Shown here: positions 1 to 6,873 of the stretch, piece after piece
How the letters are laid out: each line of letters opens with the position of its first letter
How positions within the stretch are numbered: position 1 is the first letter of the stretch
NCBI GenBank assembly: GCA_945878645.1
Contig: CAMCTW010000009.1
Coordinates: forward strand, 1 to 34,159
Direction of reading: 5' to 3'
From: Bifidobacterium breve
Lineage (GTDB): Bacteria; Actinomycetota; Acidimicrobiia; Acidimicrobiales; Acidimicrobilacustridaceae
DNA: 34,159 nucleotides
Translations under genes and position numbers: made by a program
Notes under the pieces: generated by a model
The model's database searches: none
What the model was told of the DNA's origin: nothing
What the model saw: only the letters and a program-made list of their open reading frames with translations

Positions 1-35
1 GTCACCAGAGCGACTCTTCCCTCAACGACTCCCAT
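1..35 (-). CDS. SDR family oxidoreductase, N-terminal fragment (runs off the window)
   Basis: Read leftwards from an ATG at 35, the first twelve codons give MGVVEGRVALVT, the usual N-terminus of a short-chain dehydrogenase entering its first beta strand and the TGxxxGxG nucleotide-binding loop. A strong ribosome binding site (AAAGGGGAGCC) lies directly before the ATG. Only 35 bases are inside the window, so the subfamily cannot be read. Mycofactocin-coupled SDRs often start in a similar way (M-x-x-L/V-x-G-K/R-V-A), and a mycofactocin locus lies 12 kb away, but that link is inference. The gene is divergent from the phosphotransferase at 149. Confidence 0.7.
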   Translation of the reverse strand, partial: MGVVEGRVALV

Positions 36-64
36 GGCTCCCCTTTGATCCCCAGCATTAACTT

Positions 65-90
65 CCGTGGCCGACGCTACCGGTCCACGG
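65..90. promoter_or_regulatory. Inverted repeat around the putative promoter of the leftward SDR
   Basis: CCGTGG (65-70) and CCACGG (85-90) form an inverted repeat with a 14-base centre. On the minus strand the centre holds TAGCGT (74-79), a TANNNT -10 element placed for transcription of the SDR that starts at 35. A repeat spanning a -10 box fits an operator. No regulator gene is visible in the window. Confidence 0.35.
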
Positions 91-92
91 CC

Positions 93-98
93 TAACAT
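93..98 (+). promoter_or_regulatory. Putative -10 element (TAACAT) of the phosphotransferase gene
   Basis: TAACAT fits the actinobacterial TANNNT -10 consensus. Transcription would start near 105, just before the palindrome at 113-127. No convincing -35 element is seen. Confidence 0.35.
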
Positions 99-112
99 CG
101 CCCCCGCACCAG

Positions 113-127
113 CAGACCAGTGGTCTG
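113..127. promoter_or_regulatory. Perfect palindrome, likely repressor operator
   Basis: CAGACCA (113-119), one central G (120) and TGGTCTG (121-127) form a perfect 7+1+7 inverted repeat. It lies between the putative start of transcription near 105 and the ribosome binding site of the phosphotransferase gene. A short, exact palindrome just past a promoter is typical of TetR- or GntR-type operators. The regulator itself is not in view. Confidence 0.5.
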
Positions 128-148
128 TTCAGATTCAGGGGGAACAAA

Positions 149-1273
149 ATGCCAGTTGCAGGTCAACGCGATCCAGACGAGATCCGAGGCGCACTCACCG
201 AGTGGATGGCTCGACAGATGCCTGAGGCCACTGAAGTCACCATTACGAATCTCGTTGTCCCGCAATCAAGCGGTTTCTCAAATGAGACATTCCTGCTCGA
301 CGCCAGCTGGGTGGAAGACGGCAAGAAGGTCGATGCCGAACTCGTCTTGCGCAGTCAGCCAGTGATGAGTTTGTTGTTTCCCGAGATTGATCTCGTTACG
401 CAGCAGTACCTCTCGATGAAACTGCTCGGTGAACATTCGAATGTTCCTGTTCCCAACACGCGTTGGGCCGAACGCGACACCTCCATCATCGGTGGACCGT
501 TCTTCATGATGGATCGTCTGAACGGTGTCGTCCCTGGTGATGCACCGCCGTATACCGAATCTGGTTTTGTCGTCGATATGACCGACGAACAGCGAGCACG
601 TTGGGCCCACAACGGCGTTGAAGCGCTCACGCGTGTCGGCCGCGTCGATTGGAAGGCTGCAGGGTTCGATCATCTTGATCAAAAGCACCACGGCAAACTT
701 GGCCCTGAACAACGTCGCGGGTATTTCCAGAACTACAAAAACTGGGCGATGAAGGGCGAGGCACACCCCGTCATTGATCCGGCATGGGACTGGCTTGTTG
801 CGAACTGGCCCGAAGACGGCGAGCACATTGAATTGTGTTGGGGCGATTCGCGTCCGGGCAACCAGATGTACGGCGGCGCAGACAACACCGAAGTCATTGG
901 CGTATTCGATTGGGAAATGGTGTCGCTCGGCAATAGTGAAAGCGATCTTGGTTGGTGGGTGTTCTTGCAGCAGTTCTCGATTGAAAGCGCGGGCGCGACC
1001 TTGCTGCCCGGCATGCTTGATCGCGCGCAGACCATTGCGTTGTGGGAAGAGCTCATGGGTCGTCCCGCAAACCATGTCGACTTCTACGAGATCCTTGCCG
1101 GATTCCAGTTCGCTCTCGTCATGGTGAAGTTGGCCGAGATGTACGTCGCTGAATCAGGCGACCCGTCGATCGGCGCCATGGCTCTCTACAACCCGGTCAC
1201 GGCAATCACGGCTCGCCTTCTTGGTATCGAGGTTCCGGGCTTGGCTGACGTGTTGAAGCGACCAGAGGCGTAA
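149..1273 (+). CDS. Phosphotransferase family protein (aminoglycoside phosphotransferase fold)
   Basis: This 374-residue protein has the APH/choline-kinase fold. The catalytic-loop motif WGDSRPGN stands in for HxDxxxxN, and the metal-binding DWE follows in GVFDWEMVSLG, the usual form in the 'phosphotransferase family' proteins related to the N-terminal part of ACAD10. Proteins of this kind are thought to phosphorylate small hydroxylated metabolites or acyl-CoA intermediates; the substrate here is unknown. The catalytic-loop histidine is replaced by tryptophan, as in many members of the group. The ATG at 149 follows an AGGGGGAA ribosome binding site. A perfect palindrome at 113-127 suggests repression in response to a ligand. 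Confidence 0.85.
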   Translation: MPVAGQRDPDEIRGALTEWMARQMPEATEVTITNLVVPQSSGFSNETFLLDASWVEDGKKVDAELVLRSQPVMSLLFPEIDLVTQQYLSMKLLGEHSNVPVPNTRWAERDTSIIGGPFFMMDRLNGVVPGDAPPYTESGFVVDMTDEQRARWAHNGVEALTRVGRVDWKAAGFDHLDQKHHGKLGPEQRRGYFQNYKNWAMKGEAHPVIDPAWDWLVANWPEDGEHIELCWGDSRPGNQMYGGADNTEVIGVFDWEMVSLGNSESDLGWWVFLQQFSIESAGATLLPGMLDRAQTIALWEELMGRPANHVDFYEILAGFQFALVMVKLAEMYVAESGDPSIGAMALYNPVTAITARLLGIEVPGLADVLKRPEA

Positions 1274-1278
1274 GCCGC

Positions 1279-1494
1279 TCATCTTTCAGCGACAACTCGG
1301 GCGGCGATGCCCTCAAATTCAACAACATCGCCAGCGCGCAACTGACGACCACGGCGAATCTCAACCTCACCGTTCACCGTGATCTCGCCCTCGGCGAGCA
1401 AGAACTTCGCGTCGGAACCCGAATCGACAAGGTTCGCCAACTTCAGAAACTGGCCGAGACGAATGGTGTCGGTGCTGATTTCGATCTCGTGCAT
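1279..1494 (-). CDS. S4-domain RNA-binding protein (YbcJ/YaaA type)
   Basis: This 71-residue protein consists of one S4 domain: 'IRLGQFLKLANLVDSGSDAKFLLAEGEI' type sequence in two parts, then 'TVNGEVEIRRGRQLRAGDVV', which is the hallmark of small stand-alone S4 proteins that bind structured RNA such as rRNA. The chosen ATG at 1494 gives the standard N-terminus MHEIEI. An in-frame ATG three codons upstream (MVPMHEI) is an alternative. The stop lies five bases from the end of the convergent phosphotransferase gene, and the start is divergent from the SnoaL-like gene at 1553. Confidence 0.85.
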   Translation of the reverse strand: MHEIEISTDTIRLGQFLKLANLVDSGSDAKFLLAEGEITVNGEVEIRRGRQLRAGDVVEFEGIAARVVAER

Positions 1495-1552
1495 GGGCAC
1501 CATCTTCGTCGGTGTCGTACGCTGCCGCACACACAGTCGTGAAGGAGTCGTC

Positions 1553-1987
1553 ATGGACAGCAGCGAAGCCCGCAATAAAGAGGTCGTCGAGAACTACTGG
1601 TACGCCCATTTCGAGCGGGACTGGGAGACCATGGCCACCTTCTTCACTGACGATTGCCACTACACCGACGTCGGCATGGACCCAGTGGGGGCCGTCGGGG
1701 GCGCCGCCATCGTTCGTCGCCTCAAGATCGGCATCGAACCGCTGCAGGGCTACTTCCACTTCCCCAAACACATCGTCGCCCAGGGCAACATGGTGATTTG
1801 GGAACATATGGAACGCTGGATGTTCCATACCGGCGAGGTCATCGACCATCCGTTCGTGACCGTGATGGAAGTTCGTGACGGCAAGATCAGCCGCTGGCAT
1901 GACTATTCACATATCGGTCACCTGATCGACAACGCGCCGCAGTGGTGGCTCGATCACATCATCACCGCATCTGCCGAACCAGCCTGA
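1553..1987 (+). CDS. SnoaL-like (NTF2-fold) protein
   Basis: This 144-residue NTF2-like protein reads like SnoaL or limonene-1,2-epoxide hydrolase relatives. It has an N-terminal helix (EVVENYWYAHFERDWE), then FFTDDCHYTDVG, a central region, and the closing strand MEVRDGKISRWHDY. The family holds isomerases, hydrolases and cyclases acting on small hydrophobic substrates; the activity here cannot be read. The ATG at 1553 follows GAAGGAG, and a TANNNT -10 element (TACGCT, 1518-1523) lies upstream, so the long in-frame extension towards 1379 is rejected. It is the first of three SnoaL-like genes in the window. Confidence 0.85.
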   Translation: MDSSEARNKEVVENYWYAHFERDWETMATFFTDDCHYTDVGMDPVGAVGGAAIVRRLKIGIEPLQGYFHFPKHIVAQGNMVIWEHMERWMFHTGEVIDHPFVTVMEVRDGKISRWHDYSHIGHLIDNAPQWWLDHIITASAEPA

Positions 1988-2180
1988 AGTCCTCGCCCGC
2001 AAGGGCATTTCTGGCCCATTTCCAAGACCGAGCGCTACGAACAGCAAAGTTCCCAGAAACCCAAAGTTCGAAGGTTTCGGACCGATTTCGCGCTCCGATG
2101 TGCAAACTGGGTCCCGGGCGAACTAAGAAACATGTCGGACACTTCAAGGGGCCATCGGTGGACGACCGGGCTTCCTGATC

Positions 2181-2202
2181 GACGGACGGTTCTGTTTCCG
2201 TC
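2181..2202. other. Weak inverted repeat in the 1988-2246 intergenic region
   Basis: GACGGA (2181-2186) can pair with TCCGTC (2197-2202). It is the only clear structure in the roughly 260-base gap between the SnoaL-like gene and the hypothetical gene at 2247, apart from a tiny GCCC-GCAA-GGGC hairpin shortly after the first stop codon. Neither is followed by a T-run. Nothing else is recognisable in this gap. Confidence 0.2.
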
Positions 2203-2246
2203 ATGTCCTGACAATTCGCCTCAACCTTTCCGGAGAGTCACACTCC

Positions 2247-2585
2247 ATGACAACGACGACCGAAGAAGAAGAACTGCTCGGTGTTGTACTTACACCTCGA
2301 CAGATCTGGGAACTTCTCGACCTTCTCAACGATGCGCCCGGCGATGCCGACGAAGACGTGCTCGACGCAGTAGCCAACAAGTTGCGTTCACCTCGGGTAT
2401 TCACGCGTGTCAGCGCTGCTCGCTACCAGGGCCGACTTCTTGCGCTCACTCCCGACGAGCATCGTGCGCTTGTTGACCTTGTTGAAAACGACAACACGCC
2501 CTCTGATGACATCATCAGTGTGGTGGGTGCTCGTCTTGTTGGGCTTGTGCCCGATCGCACTCGCACCGGCAAGATCCGCGACTGA
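2247..2585 (+). CDS. Hypothetical protein with two internal repeats
   Basis: This 112-residue acidic protein matches no family I recognise. It seems to hold two copies of a unit of about 33 residues. The first begins LTPRQIWELLDLLNDAPGDA near residue 15 and the second begins LTPDEHRALVDLVENDNTPS near residue 67. Both follow the pattern LTPxxxxxLxDLxxx...D/E-D/E...V...L, and are likely all-helical. The ATG at 2247 has a GGAGAG ribosome binding site. The stop is followed at once by a strong hairpin (2589-2607). Confidence 0.6.
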   Translation: MTTTTEEEELLGVVLTPRQIWELLDLLNDAPGDADEDVLDAVANKLRSPRVFTRVSAARYQGRLLALTPDEHRALVDLVENDNTPSDDIISVVGARLVGLVPDRTRTGKIRD

Positions 2586-2588
2586 TCT

Positions 2589-2607
2589 GTTCGTTCTTCG
2601 AACGAAC
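2589..2607. terminator. Perfect 8-bp hairpin with 3-base loop after the stop codon
   Basis: GTTCGTTC (2589-2596), loop TTC, GAACGAAC (2600-2607). It starts four bases after the stop codon of the hypothetical gene. There is no T-run, so it may be a Rho-type or processing stem, or a DNA operator for the SnoaL-like gene at 2630, rather than a classical terminator. Confidence 0.4.
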
Positions 2608-2614
2608 ATCCAAC

Positions 2615-2628
2615 GTTCCGGGGGGAAC
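2615..2628 (+). promoter_or_regulatory. Hairpin that would cover the ribosome binding site of the 2630 gene
   Basis: GTTCC (2615-2619), loop GGGG, GGAAC (2624-2628). The loop and 3' arm are the GGGGGGAA ribosome binding site itself, two bases before the ATG at 2630. Folding in RNA would hide the site, so translation may be structure-controlled. The stem is only five pairs. Confidence 0.3.
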
Positions 2629-2629
2629 C

Positions 2630-3046
2630 ATGACCGAGCTTGTACTTGATGATCACCGCCAGCGGAATTTCGATCTCGTGCTGCAAGTATTTGCTGCTGT
2701 CAGTGCCGGCGATGCCGATGCCCAGGTCATCAATTACACCGAGGACATCGTCCTCGACTTTCCCTTCACCGACCCGCCCTCTGTCGTAAGCGGCCGGACT
2801 GCAGTTCACGAACGCCTCATCAACGCGTTCAAGGTCTTCCAGTTCGATCTCACCATCACCGATCTTCACCCATGCCTTGATCCCGACGAACTCATTATCG
2901 AGTTCACCGGTGCCGGTTCGTATTTGCCTAACAATGCTCCGTACGTCAACCGCTACATCGCGGTGTTTGGTTTTCGCGACGGATTGATTTATCGCCAGCG
3001 CGAATACTTCGATCCAACGCAAGCCGGAAAATCAGCGAACGCGTAA
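2630..3046 (+). CDS. SnoaL-like (NTF2-fold) protein
   Basis: A 138-residue NTF2-fold protein: an N-terminal helix (DLVLQVFAAVSAGDAD), a strand with DIVLDFPFTDPPSVVSGR, and the closing strand 'YIAVFGFRDGLIYRQREYFDP', the usual C-terminal half of SnoaL/ketosteroid-isomerase-like polyketide or lipid enzymes. No substrate can be assigned. It starts with ATG after a GGGGGGAACC ribosome binding site that can fold into a hairpin. The preceding gene ends 44 bases upstream, with a strong hairpin between. It is convergent with the sterol desaturase gene. Confidence 0.8.
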   Translation: MTELVLDDHRQRNFDLVLQVFAAVSAGDADAQVINYTEDIVLDFPFTDPPSVVSGRTAVHERLINAFKVFQFDLTITDLHPCLDPDELIIEFTGAGSYLPNNAPYVNRYIAVFGFRDGLIYRQREYFDPTQAGKSANA

Positions 3047-3058
3047 ACGCTCGCCCGC

Positions 3059-4060
3059 CTACTTCTCTGCGGGCTCCCAATACGGACGACGGAACGGATA
3101 CTGCACTGCGGTAACGACTGATTTCGCGTGGATCATCTTCTTGATCATCGAGACGTTCTCGTGGAACATGATCGGCATGACGCGGAAGGTTCCAACAGGA
3201 ATCGTGAGTCCGTACACAGGATGCACTTTCTCGACCTCGGCATAGGTTCCGAAGATTCGATCCCACAAAATGAAAATGCCGGAGAAGTTCTTATCGATGT
3301 AGAGCTTCTGGCGCGCGTGATGGGCCTGATGATGTTCCGGCGTGTTGAACACGTATTCGATTGGTCTTGGAAAGCGTCCTCGCCAACTCACGTGAAGTGG
3401 CAACTGGTACAGCATCACGAATCCATAGATCACGAAAAGAGCCGCCGGCGAAAATCCGAGCAGTGCCCAAAGCGATACGAGAACGAGGTCCCAGGCTTCA
3501 TCAAGAAAGGAGATCCGCACCGCTGTCGATGGGTTGTAGTGCTCACTTGAATGGTGAACGGAATGATTTGCCCAAAACAGTTCCATCGTGTGGCCTAAAC
3601 GATGGGCCCAGTAGTAAGTGAAATCCACGACGATGAACAGGAGAACCGCGATGACACCGGTCGATGCGCCTCCAAAAATATCCTTTAGGCGGTCATTGAT
3701 CTGGAAGATGGAGTGACCTTGCAACCATTGTGCAAAGGCGTAAAGCAAAGGAATCACGATCAATGCGGAGCCAATGCCATAAATCAGCGCGATACAAAAT
3801 GATGAGGCGCCGTCGACAAATGTTGTGCTGTCCAACTTCTGACCAGTTCGCGAACGAGACCGTCTCCAGCGAAGGAGTTCGACGCCGAGAAGTAAAACGA
3901 CACCAACTGCGAAAATGATGCCCTGCAATTTGTGGGTTCGGAACTTTGAGATCACCCAAACAGCGCCGATTATGAGCGCAATAGCAAGCGGAAGCCACGA
4001 AAACCGCTCAAAGATTTTTGATTCGGATTTCGTTGGATGCGGATCAATTGGTGTCGTCAT
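3059..4060 (-). CDS. Sterol desaturase / fatty acid hydroxylase family membrane protein
   Basis: A 333-residue integral membrane di-iron protein of the fatty-acid-hydroxylase superfamily. Hydrophobic segments lie near residues 21-38, 48-63, 86-110, 133-150 and 192-220. The histidine clusters are HRLGH (153-157), HSVHH (166-170) and HHQAHH (243-248), which supply the di-iron ligands. Such enzymes hydroxylate or desaturate sterols, carotenoids or alkyl lipids at the membrane. The ATG at 4060 is preferred over an in-frame TTG six codons upstream because AGGA lies just before it. The neighbourhood is rich in lipid-type enzymes, but no pathway can be named. Confidence 0.85.
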   Translation of the reverse strand: MTTPIDPHPTKSESKIFERFSWLPLAIALIIGAVWVISKFRTHKLQGIIFAVGVVLLLGVELLRWRRSRSRTGQKLDSTTFVDGASSFCIALIYGIGSALIVIPLLYAFAQWLQGHSIFQINDRLKDIFGGASTGVIAVLLFIVVDFTYYWAHRLGHTMELFWANHSVHHSSEHYNPSTAVRISFLDEAWDLVLVSLWALLGFSPAALFVIYGFVMLYQLPLHVSWRGRFPRPIEYVFNTPEHHQAHHARQKLYIDKNFSGIFILWDRIFGTYAEVEKVHPVYGLTIPVGTFRVMPIMFHENVSMIKKMIHAKSVVTAVQYPFRRPYWEPAEK

Positions 4061-4121
4061 TCCAAATTCCTGTCTCAAGTGGTCGGTAGTTGTTTCGGCG
4101 CCGCAAAAAATTGAATCGCTC

Positions 4122-5285
4122 TTAGACCCCTAGCGATTTCTTGAACAATCGAAGGTCGTTGACGAACGCTTCGGGACGCTCGAACGCGGCAAAATGTCCG
4201 CCGCGTTCTTGTTCGGTCCAGTGAACGATGTTGTATTTCTTCTCGGCCCACGCTCGTGGCGTTTGCAATAGTTCGTAGGGGTACTGCGCGTGTCCGGTGG
4301 GAACCTCAACGCGTCCTGACCAGCCTTGTGCAGCGCCATTATTGGCTCGCTGCGACTCGGCGTAAAGACGCGCGGCCGAGCCAACCGTGTTCGTGACCCA
4401 ATAAACCATGACGTTGTCGAGCACTCGGTCCCATGTGTAGGTCTCCGCAATGCTGTTGTTGTCCAGATCGCTCCAGGCGTTGAACTTTTCAAGAATCCAT
4501 GCCGCCAGGCCAGTGGGTGAATCGGTCAACCCGTAGGCAAGTGTTTGTGGCTTCGTGCTTTGGATCGCCATGTAGCCCGTGCCATCGGCAATACGGGCGC
4601 CGGCAGCGGCAAAGCGTTCGTTATCGGCATCGGTCACGCCCGCCATTGCGTCGGTGTCATCAGCTCCTGGAAACGCAAAAATCATGTTGAGGTGAATGCC
4701 CAGAAGGCGATCGCCATAGGTCTCACCCAGTCGGCGAGTAACAATCGCTCCCCAATCGCCACCCTGAGCGACGTAGCGGTCGTAACCGAGTTGTTGCATC
4801 ACGTCGGCAATGGCATCAGCAACGCGATTCACATGGAATTCGGGCTGCACCGTTGGCCCAGAAAATCCGTAACCGGGCATGGACGGCATCACAACGTGGA
4901 ACGCATCCGCAGCGCTACCGCCATAGGCCTCAGGATCGGTCAGCGGACCGATGACATCGAGAAATTCCACGAACGAACCTGGCCAACCATGGATCAACGC
5001 CATCGGCGTCGCATCGGCATGCTTCGAACGAACGTGGATGAAATGCACCTGTTCGCCGGCGGCGGTGGTCATGAAGTTGGGCCACGCGTTCATGCGGGCT
5101 TCGCGGGCACGCCAGTCGTACTGGTTGCGCCAGTAGTCGACGGCCGCCTTCACTTCGGTGACCGGAATGCCGAGCGACCAAAGTTCGCCTGGTGCCTGGT
5201 CGGGCCAGCGAGCGTTGTCGAGACGAAGGTTCAGATCCTCAAGGACCTCGTCGGGAATAGCAATGGTGAACGGTTGCGGCGTCAT
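4122..5285 (-). CDS. Epoxide hydrolase (alpha/beta hydrolase with EHN N-terminal domain)
   Basis: A 387-residue microsomal-type epoxide hydrolase. An EHN domain (about residues 4-110) precedes the alpha/beta-hydrolase core. The oxyanion motif HGWPGS is at 99-104, the nucleophile D177 in GGDWG, and the general-base histidine near 364 in RGGHFAAFE. It should open an epoxide to a trans-diol. It ends the minus-strand catabolic operon, 14 bases after the dehydratase-like gene. The ATG at 5285 also has a TANNNT -10 box (TAGCGT) exactly six bases upstream, so it may in addition be transcribed as a leaderless mRNA. Confidence 0.88.
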   Translation of the reverse strand: MTPQPFTIAIPDEVLEDLNLRLDNARWPDQAPGELWSLGIPVTEVKAAVDYWRNQYDWRAREARMNAWPNFMTTAAGEQVHFIHVRSKHADATPMALIHGWPGSFVEFLDVIGPLTDPEAYGGSAADAFHVVMPSMPGYGFSGPTVQPEFHVNRVADAIADVMQQLGYDRYVAQGGDWGAIVTRRLGETYGDRLLGIHLNMIFAFPGADDTDAMAGVTDADNERFAAAGARIADGTGYMAIQSTKPQTLAYGLTDSPTGLAAWILEKFNAWSDLDNNSIAETYTWDRVLDNVMVYWVTNTVGSAARLYAESQRANNGAAQGWSGRVEVPTGHAQYPYELLQTPRAWAEKKYNIVHWTEQERGGHFAAFERPEAFVNDLRLFKKSLGV

Positions 5286-5291
5286 GGCCAA

Positions 5292-5297
5292 ACGCTA
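5292..5297 (-). promoter_or_regulatory. -10 element (TAGCGT) for a leaderless epoxide hydrolase transcript
   Basis: On the minus strand TAGCGT lies six bases before the ATG at 5285, so transcription would begin at or next to the start codon. The site sits in the 14-base gap after the upstream gene. Confidence 0.35.
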
Positions 5298-5299
5298 CG

Positions 5300-6154
5300 T
5301 CAGCCGGCGAAGGTCACGGTTACTCGGCTGGTTTCGCGACCATCAACTACAGCCGACACCGTCGTTGTGTGTTCATCTTCGATACCACCCAACGTGACCG
5401 TTGCGCCCGGCAGGATCGAACGCTTCATGGCGAGATCAATCTCAACAATGCGGTCATTCGGGCGACGACGCTGCGCTGCGCCCGCCAATCGAGCGACCTG
5501 TGACGAGGTGTCGAGGATGATGTCGGCGAGACCGGCTTTCTGAGCGGCTTCGGTGTGGTGATGTGCGCCCGCCCACACATGATTCGCCTCTGCTCCGCTC
5601 CGGATCGATTCGGTGCTCACGGTGAAGTCTTCTGTCCACGCGAATATCGCTGGCTCCTGTGGGGTCCGTGGTGGAGCGGCTCCCGGTTCACCGGGTCGGT
5701 AACCCAACATTCGAAATCGCTCGACGCCAACAAGTTCTCCGGCAGTCGTTGATGAGGTCACCTCGATCACCCAATCGCGACCCGGCCCAAACTTTGTCGA
5801 ACGCTCAGACCCGAGTTCGGCGATGCGTTCTTCAGACAACAGTTGATCGCCGATGCGAACCATGCCAGTGAGTTTGAGTTCGTAACCAACCGCGATCGCA
5901 ACCGGGAGTTCGAGCAAGTTCTTCAGCTCATCGTGCAGCGCGACGCCCGTGGGCGCTGCTTCGCCAGGAACTGGTGCATACAGTGATCGAGCAAAGGTCG
6001 TGTACATGATCGATGGAACAACATCACCGACGCATTCAGGCCATTCAGTTCCGAACACCGCTGTCCATGCATCAACAACATCTTGAGTGACTACGGAAGA
6101 TGGATCACGCGTCACGCGTCGCTCGAGCAATTGCCCAAGCGCGTCGTCGGTCAT
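5300..6154 (-). CDS. MaoC/FAS1-type double hot-dog dehydratase-like protein
   Basis: A 284-residue protein with an N-terminal FAS1-dehydratase-like hot-dog domain (about 1-150) and a C-terminal MaoC-like hot-dog domain (about 165-284). In the second domain the HHHTEAAQKAG segment (198-208) aligns with the catalytic H-x-D-x-E-A-A-x-x-A-G segment of (R)-enoyl hydratases. The histidine is present, but the aspartate position appears to be histidine. It may hydrate or dehydrate a CoA or ACP thioester, or be inactive. It is in a tight operon: its ATG overlaps the stop of the upstream SDR by one base (TGATG). Confidence 0.75.
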   Translation of the reverse strand: MTDDALGQLLERRVTRDPSSVVTQDVVDAWTAVFGTEWPECVGDVVPSIMYTTFARSLYAPVPGEAAPTGVALHDELKNLLELPVAIAVGYELKLTGMVRIGDQLLSEERIAELGSERSTKFGPGRDWVIEVTSSTTAGELVGVERFRMLGYRPGEPGAAPPRTPQEPAIFAWTEDFTVSTESIRSGAEANHVWAGAHHHTEAAQKAGLADIILDTSSQVARLAGAAQRRRPNDRIVEIDLAMKRSILPGATVTLGGIEDEHTTTVSAVVDGRETSRVTVTFAG

Positions 6155-6873
6155 CAGCGCTTCATTGCGCCGGCGGTAATGGCACCGTCGACGTAGATGA
6201 CCTGACCGCTCACGTAACGAGAATCATTGCTGCAAAGAAACGACACCACGTCGGCAATGTCGTCAGGAGCACCCACGCGCTTCATGGGAACGCCCTGCGC
6301 GCGTTCATTGGCGCGCTCTCCTTGAAAATTGCCGGCGGTTCCGTCGCTCACAATGAGGCCTGGCCCGATGGCATTCGAACGAATGTTGTCGGCACCAAGT
6401 TCAAGCGCCAGTGTCTTCGAAAGAGATTCAACCGCCGCCTTAGTTGCCGGATAAATACCGATATCAGGTGAGTTCGTCCATGCCGCACCCGATGACATGT
6501 TCACAATGCTTCCGCCACCGCCGGCGCGCATCTTCGGAACAAATGCTTGGCAACACCACACGATGCCTTTCACGTTGACTTCAATGACCGACTGCATTTG
6601 CTGTTCGGTGACATCGAGAATCGATGGAAAGTTCCAGATACCTGCGTTGTTCACCAACGCAAAGCATTCGGGAATCTGATCGGCAACGGCAAATACTGCT
6701 GCACGATCGGTGACATCGAGTTGAAACGCTATGCCCCCACAAAGGTCGGCAGTTTCGCGCGCAGCATCGAGGTTGAGGTCGAGACACACCACATCGAAAC
6801 CATCTTCGGCTAAACGAAGACAATCAGCGCGGCCTAATCCTTGGCCTGCTCCGGTAACAACGGCAACTGACAT
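6154..6873 (-). CDS. SDR family oxidoreductase (classical)
   Basis: A 239-residue classical short-chain dehydrogenase. The cofactor loop is TGAGQGLG (7-14), followed by NNAG (75-78), the active-site serines near 127-128, Y141-x-x-x-K145 (YPATK), and the C-terminal 'SGQVIYVDGAI' strand. It should oxidise or reduce an alcohol/ketone with NAD(P). It is part of the minus-strand catabolic operon. Both ends overlap neighbours by a single base in the form TGATG, so the three genes 7742 to 5300 are translationally coupled. Confidence 0.88.
   Translation of the reverse strand: MSVAVVTGAGQGLGRADCLRLAEDGFDVVCLDLNLDAARETADLCGGIAFQLDVTDRAAVFAVADQIPECFALVNNAGIWNFPSILDVTEQQMQSVIEVNVKGIVWCCQAFVPKMRAGGGGSIVNMSSGAAWTNSPDIGIYPATKAAVESLSKTLALELGADNIRSNAIGPGLIVSDGTAGNFQGERANERAQGVPMKRVGAPDDIADVVSFLCSNDSRYVSGQVIYVDGAITAGAMKR

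Noticed and set aside
278-1075. Long open frame on the minus strand opposite the phosphotransferase gene
   Set aside because: Antisense of a confident gene; the residue make-up is atypical and no family landmarks are seen.
4545-5543. 332-codon open frame on the plus strand across the epoxide hydrolase and dehydratase genes
   Set aside because: It spans two confident minus-strand genes with clear motifs; a shadow caused by high GC.
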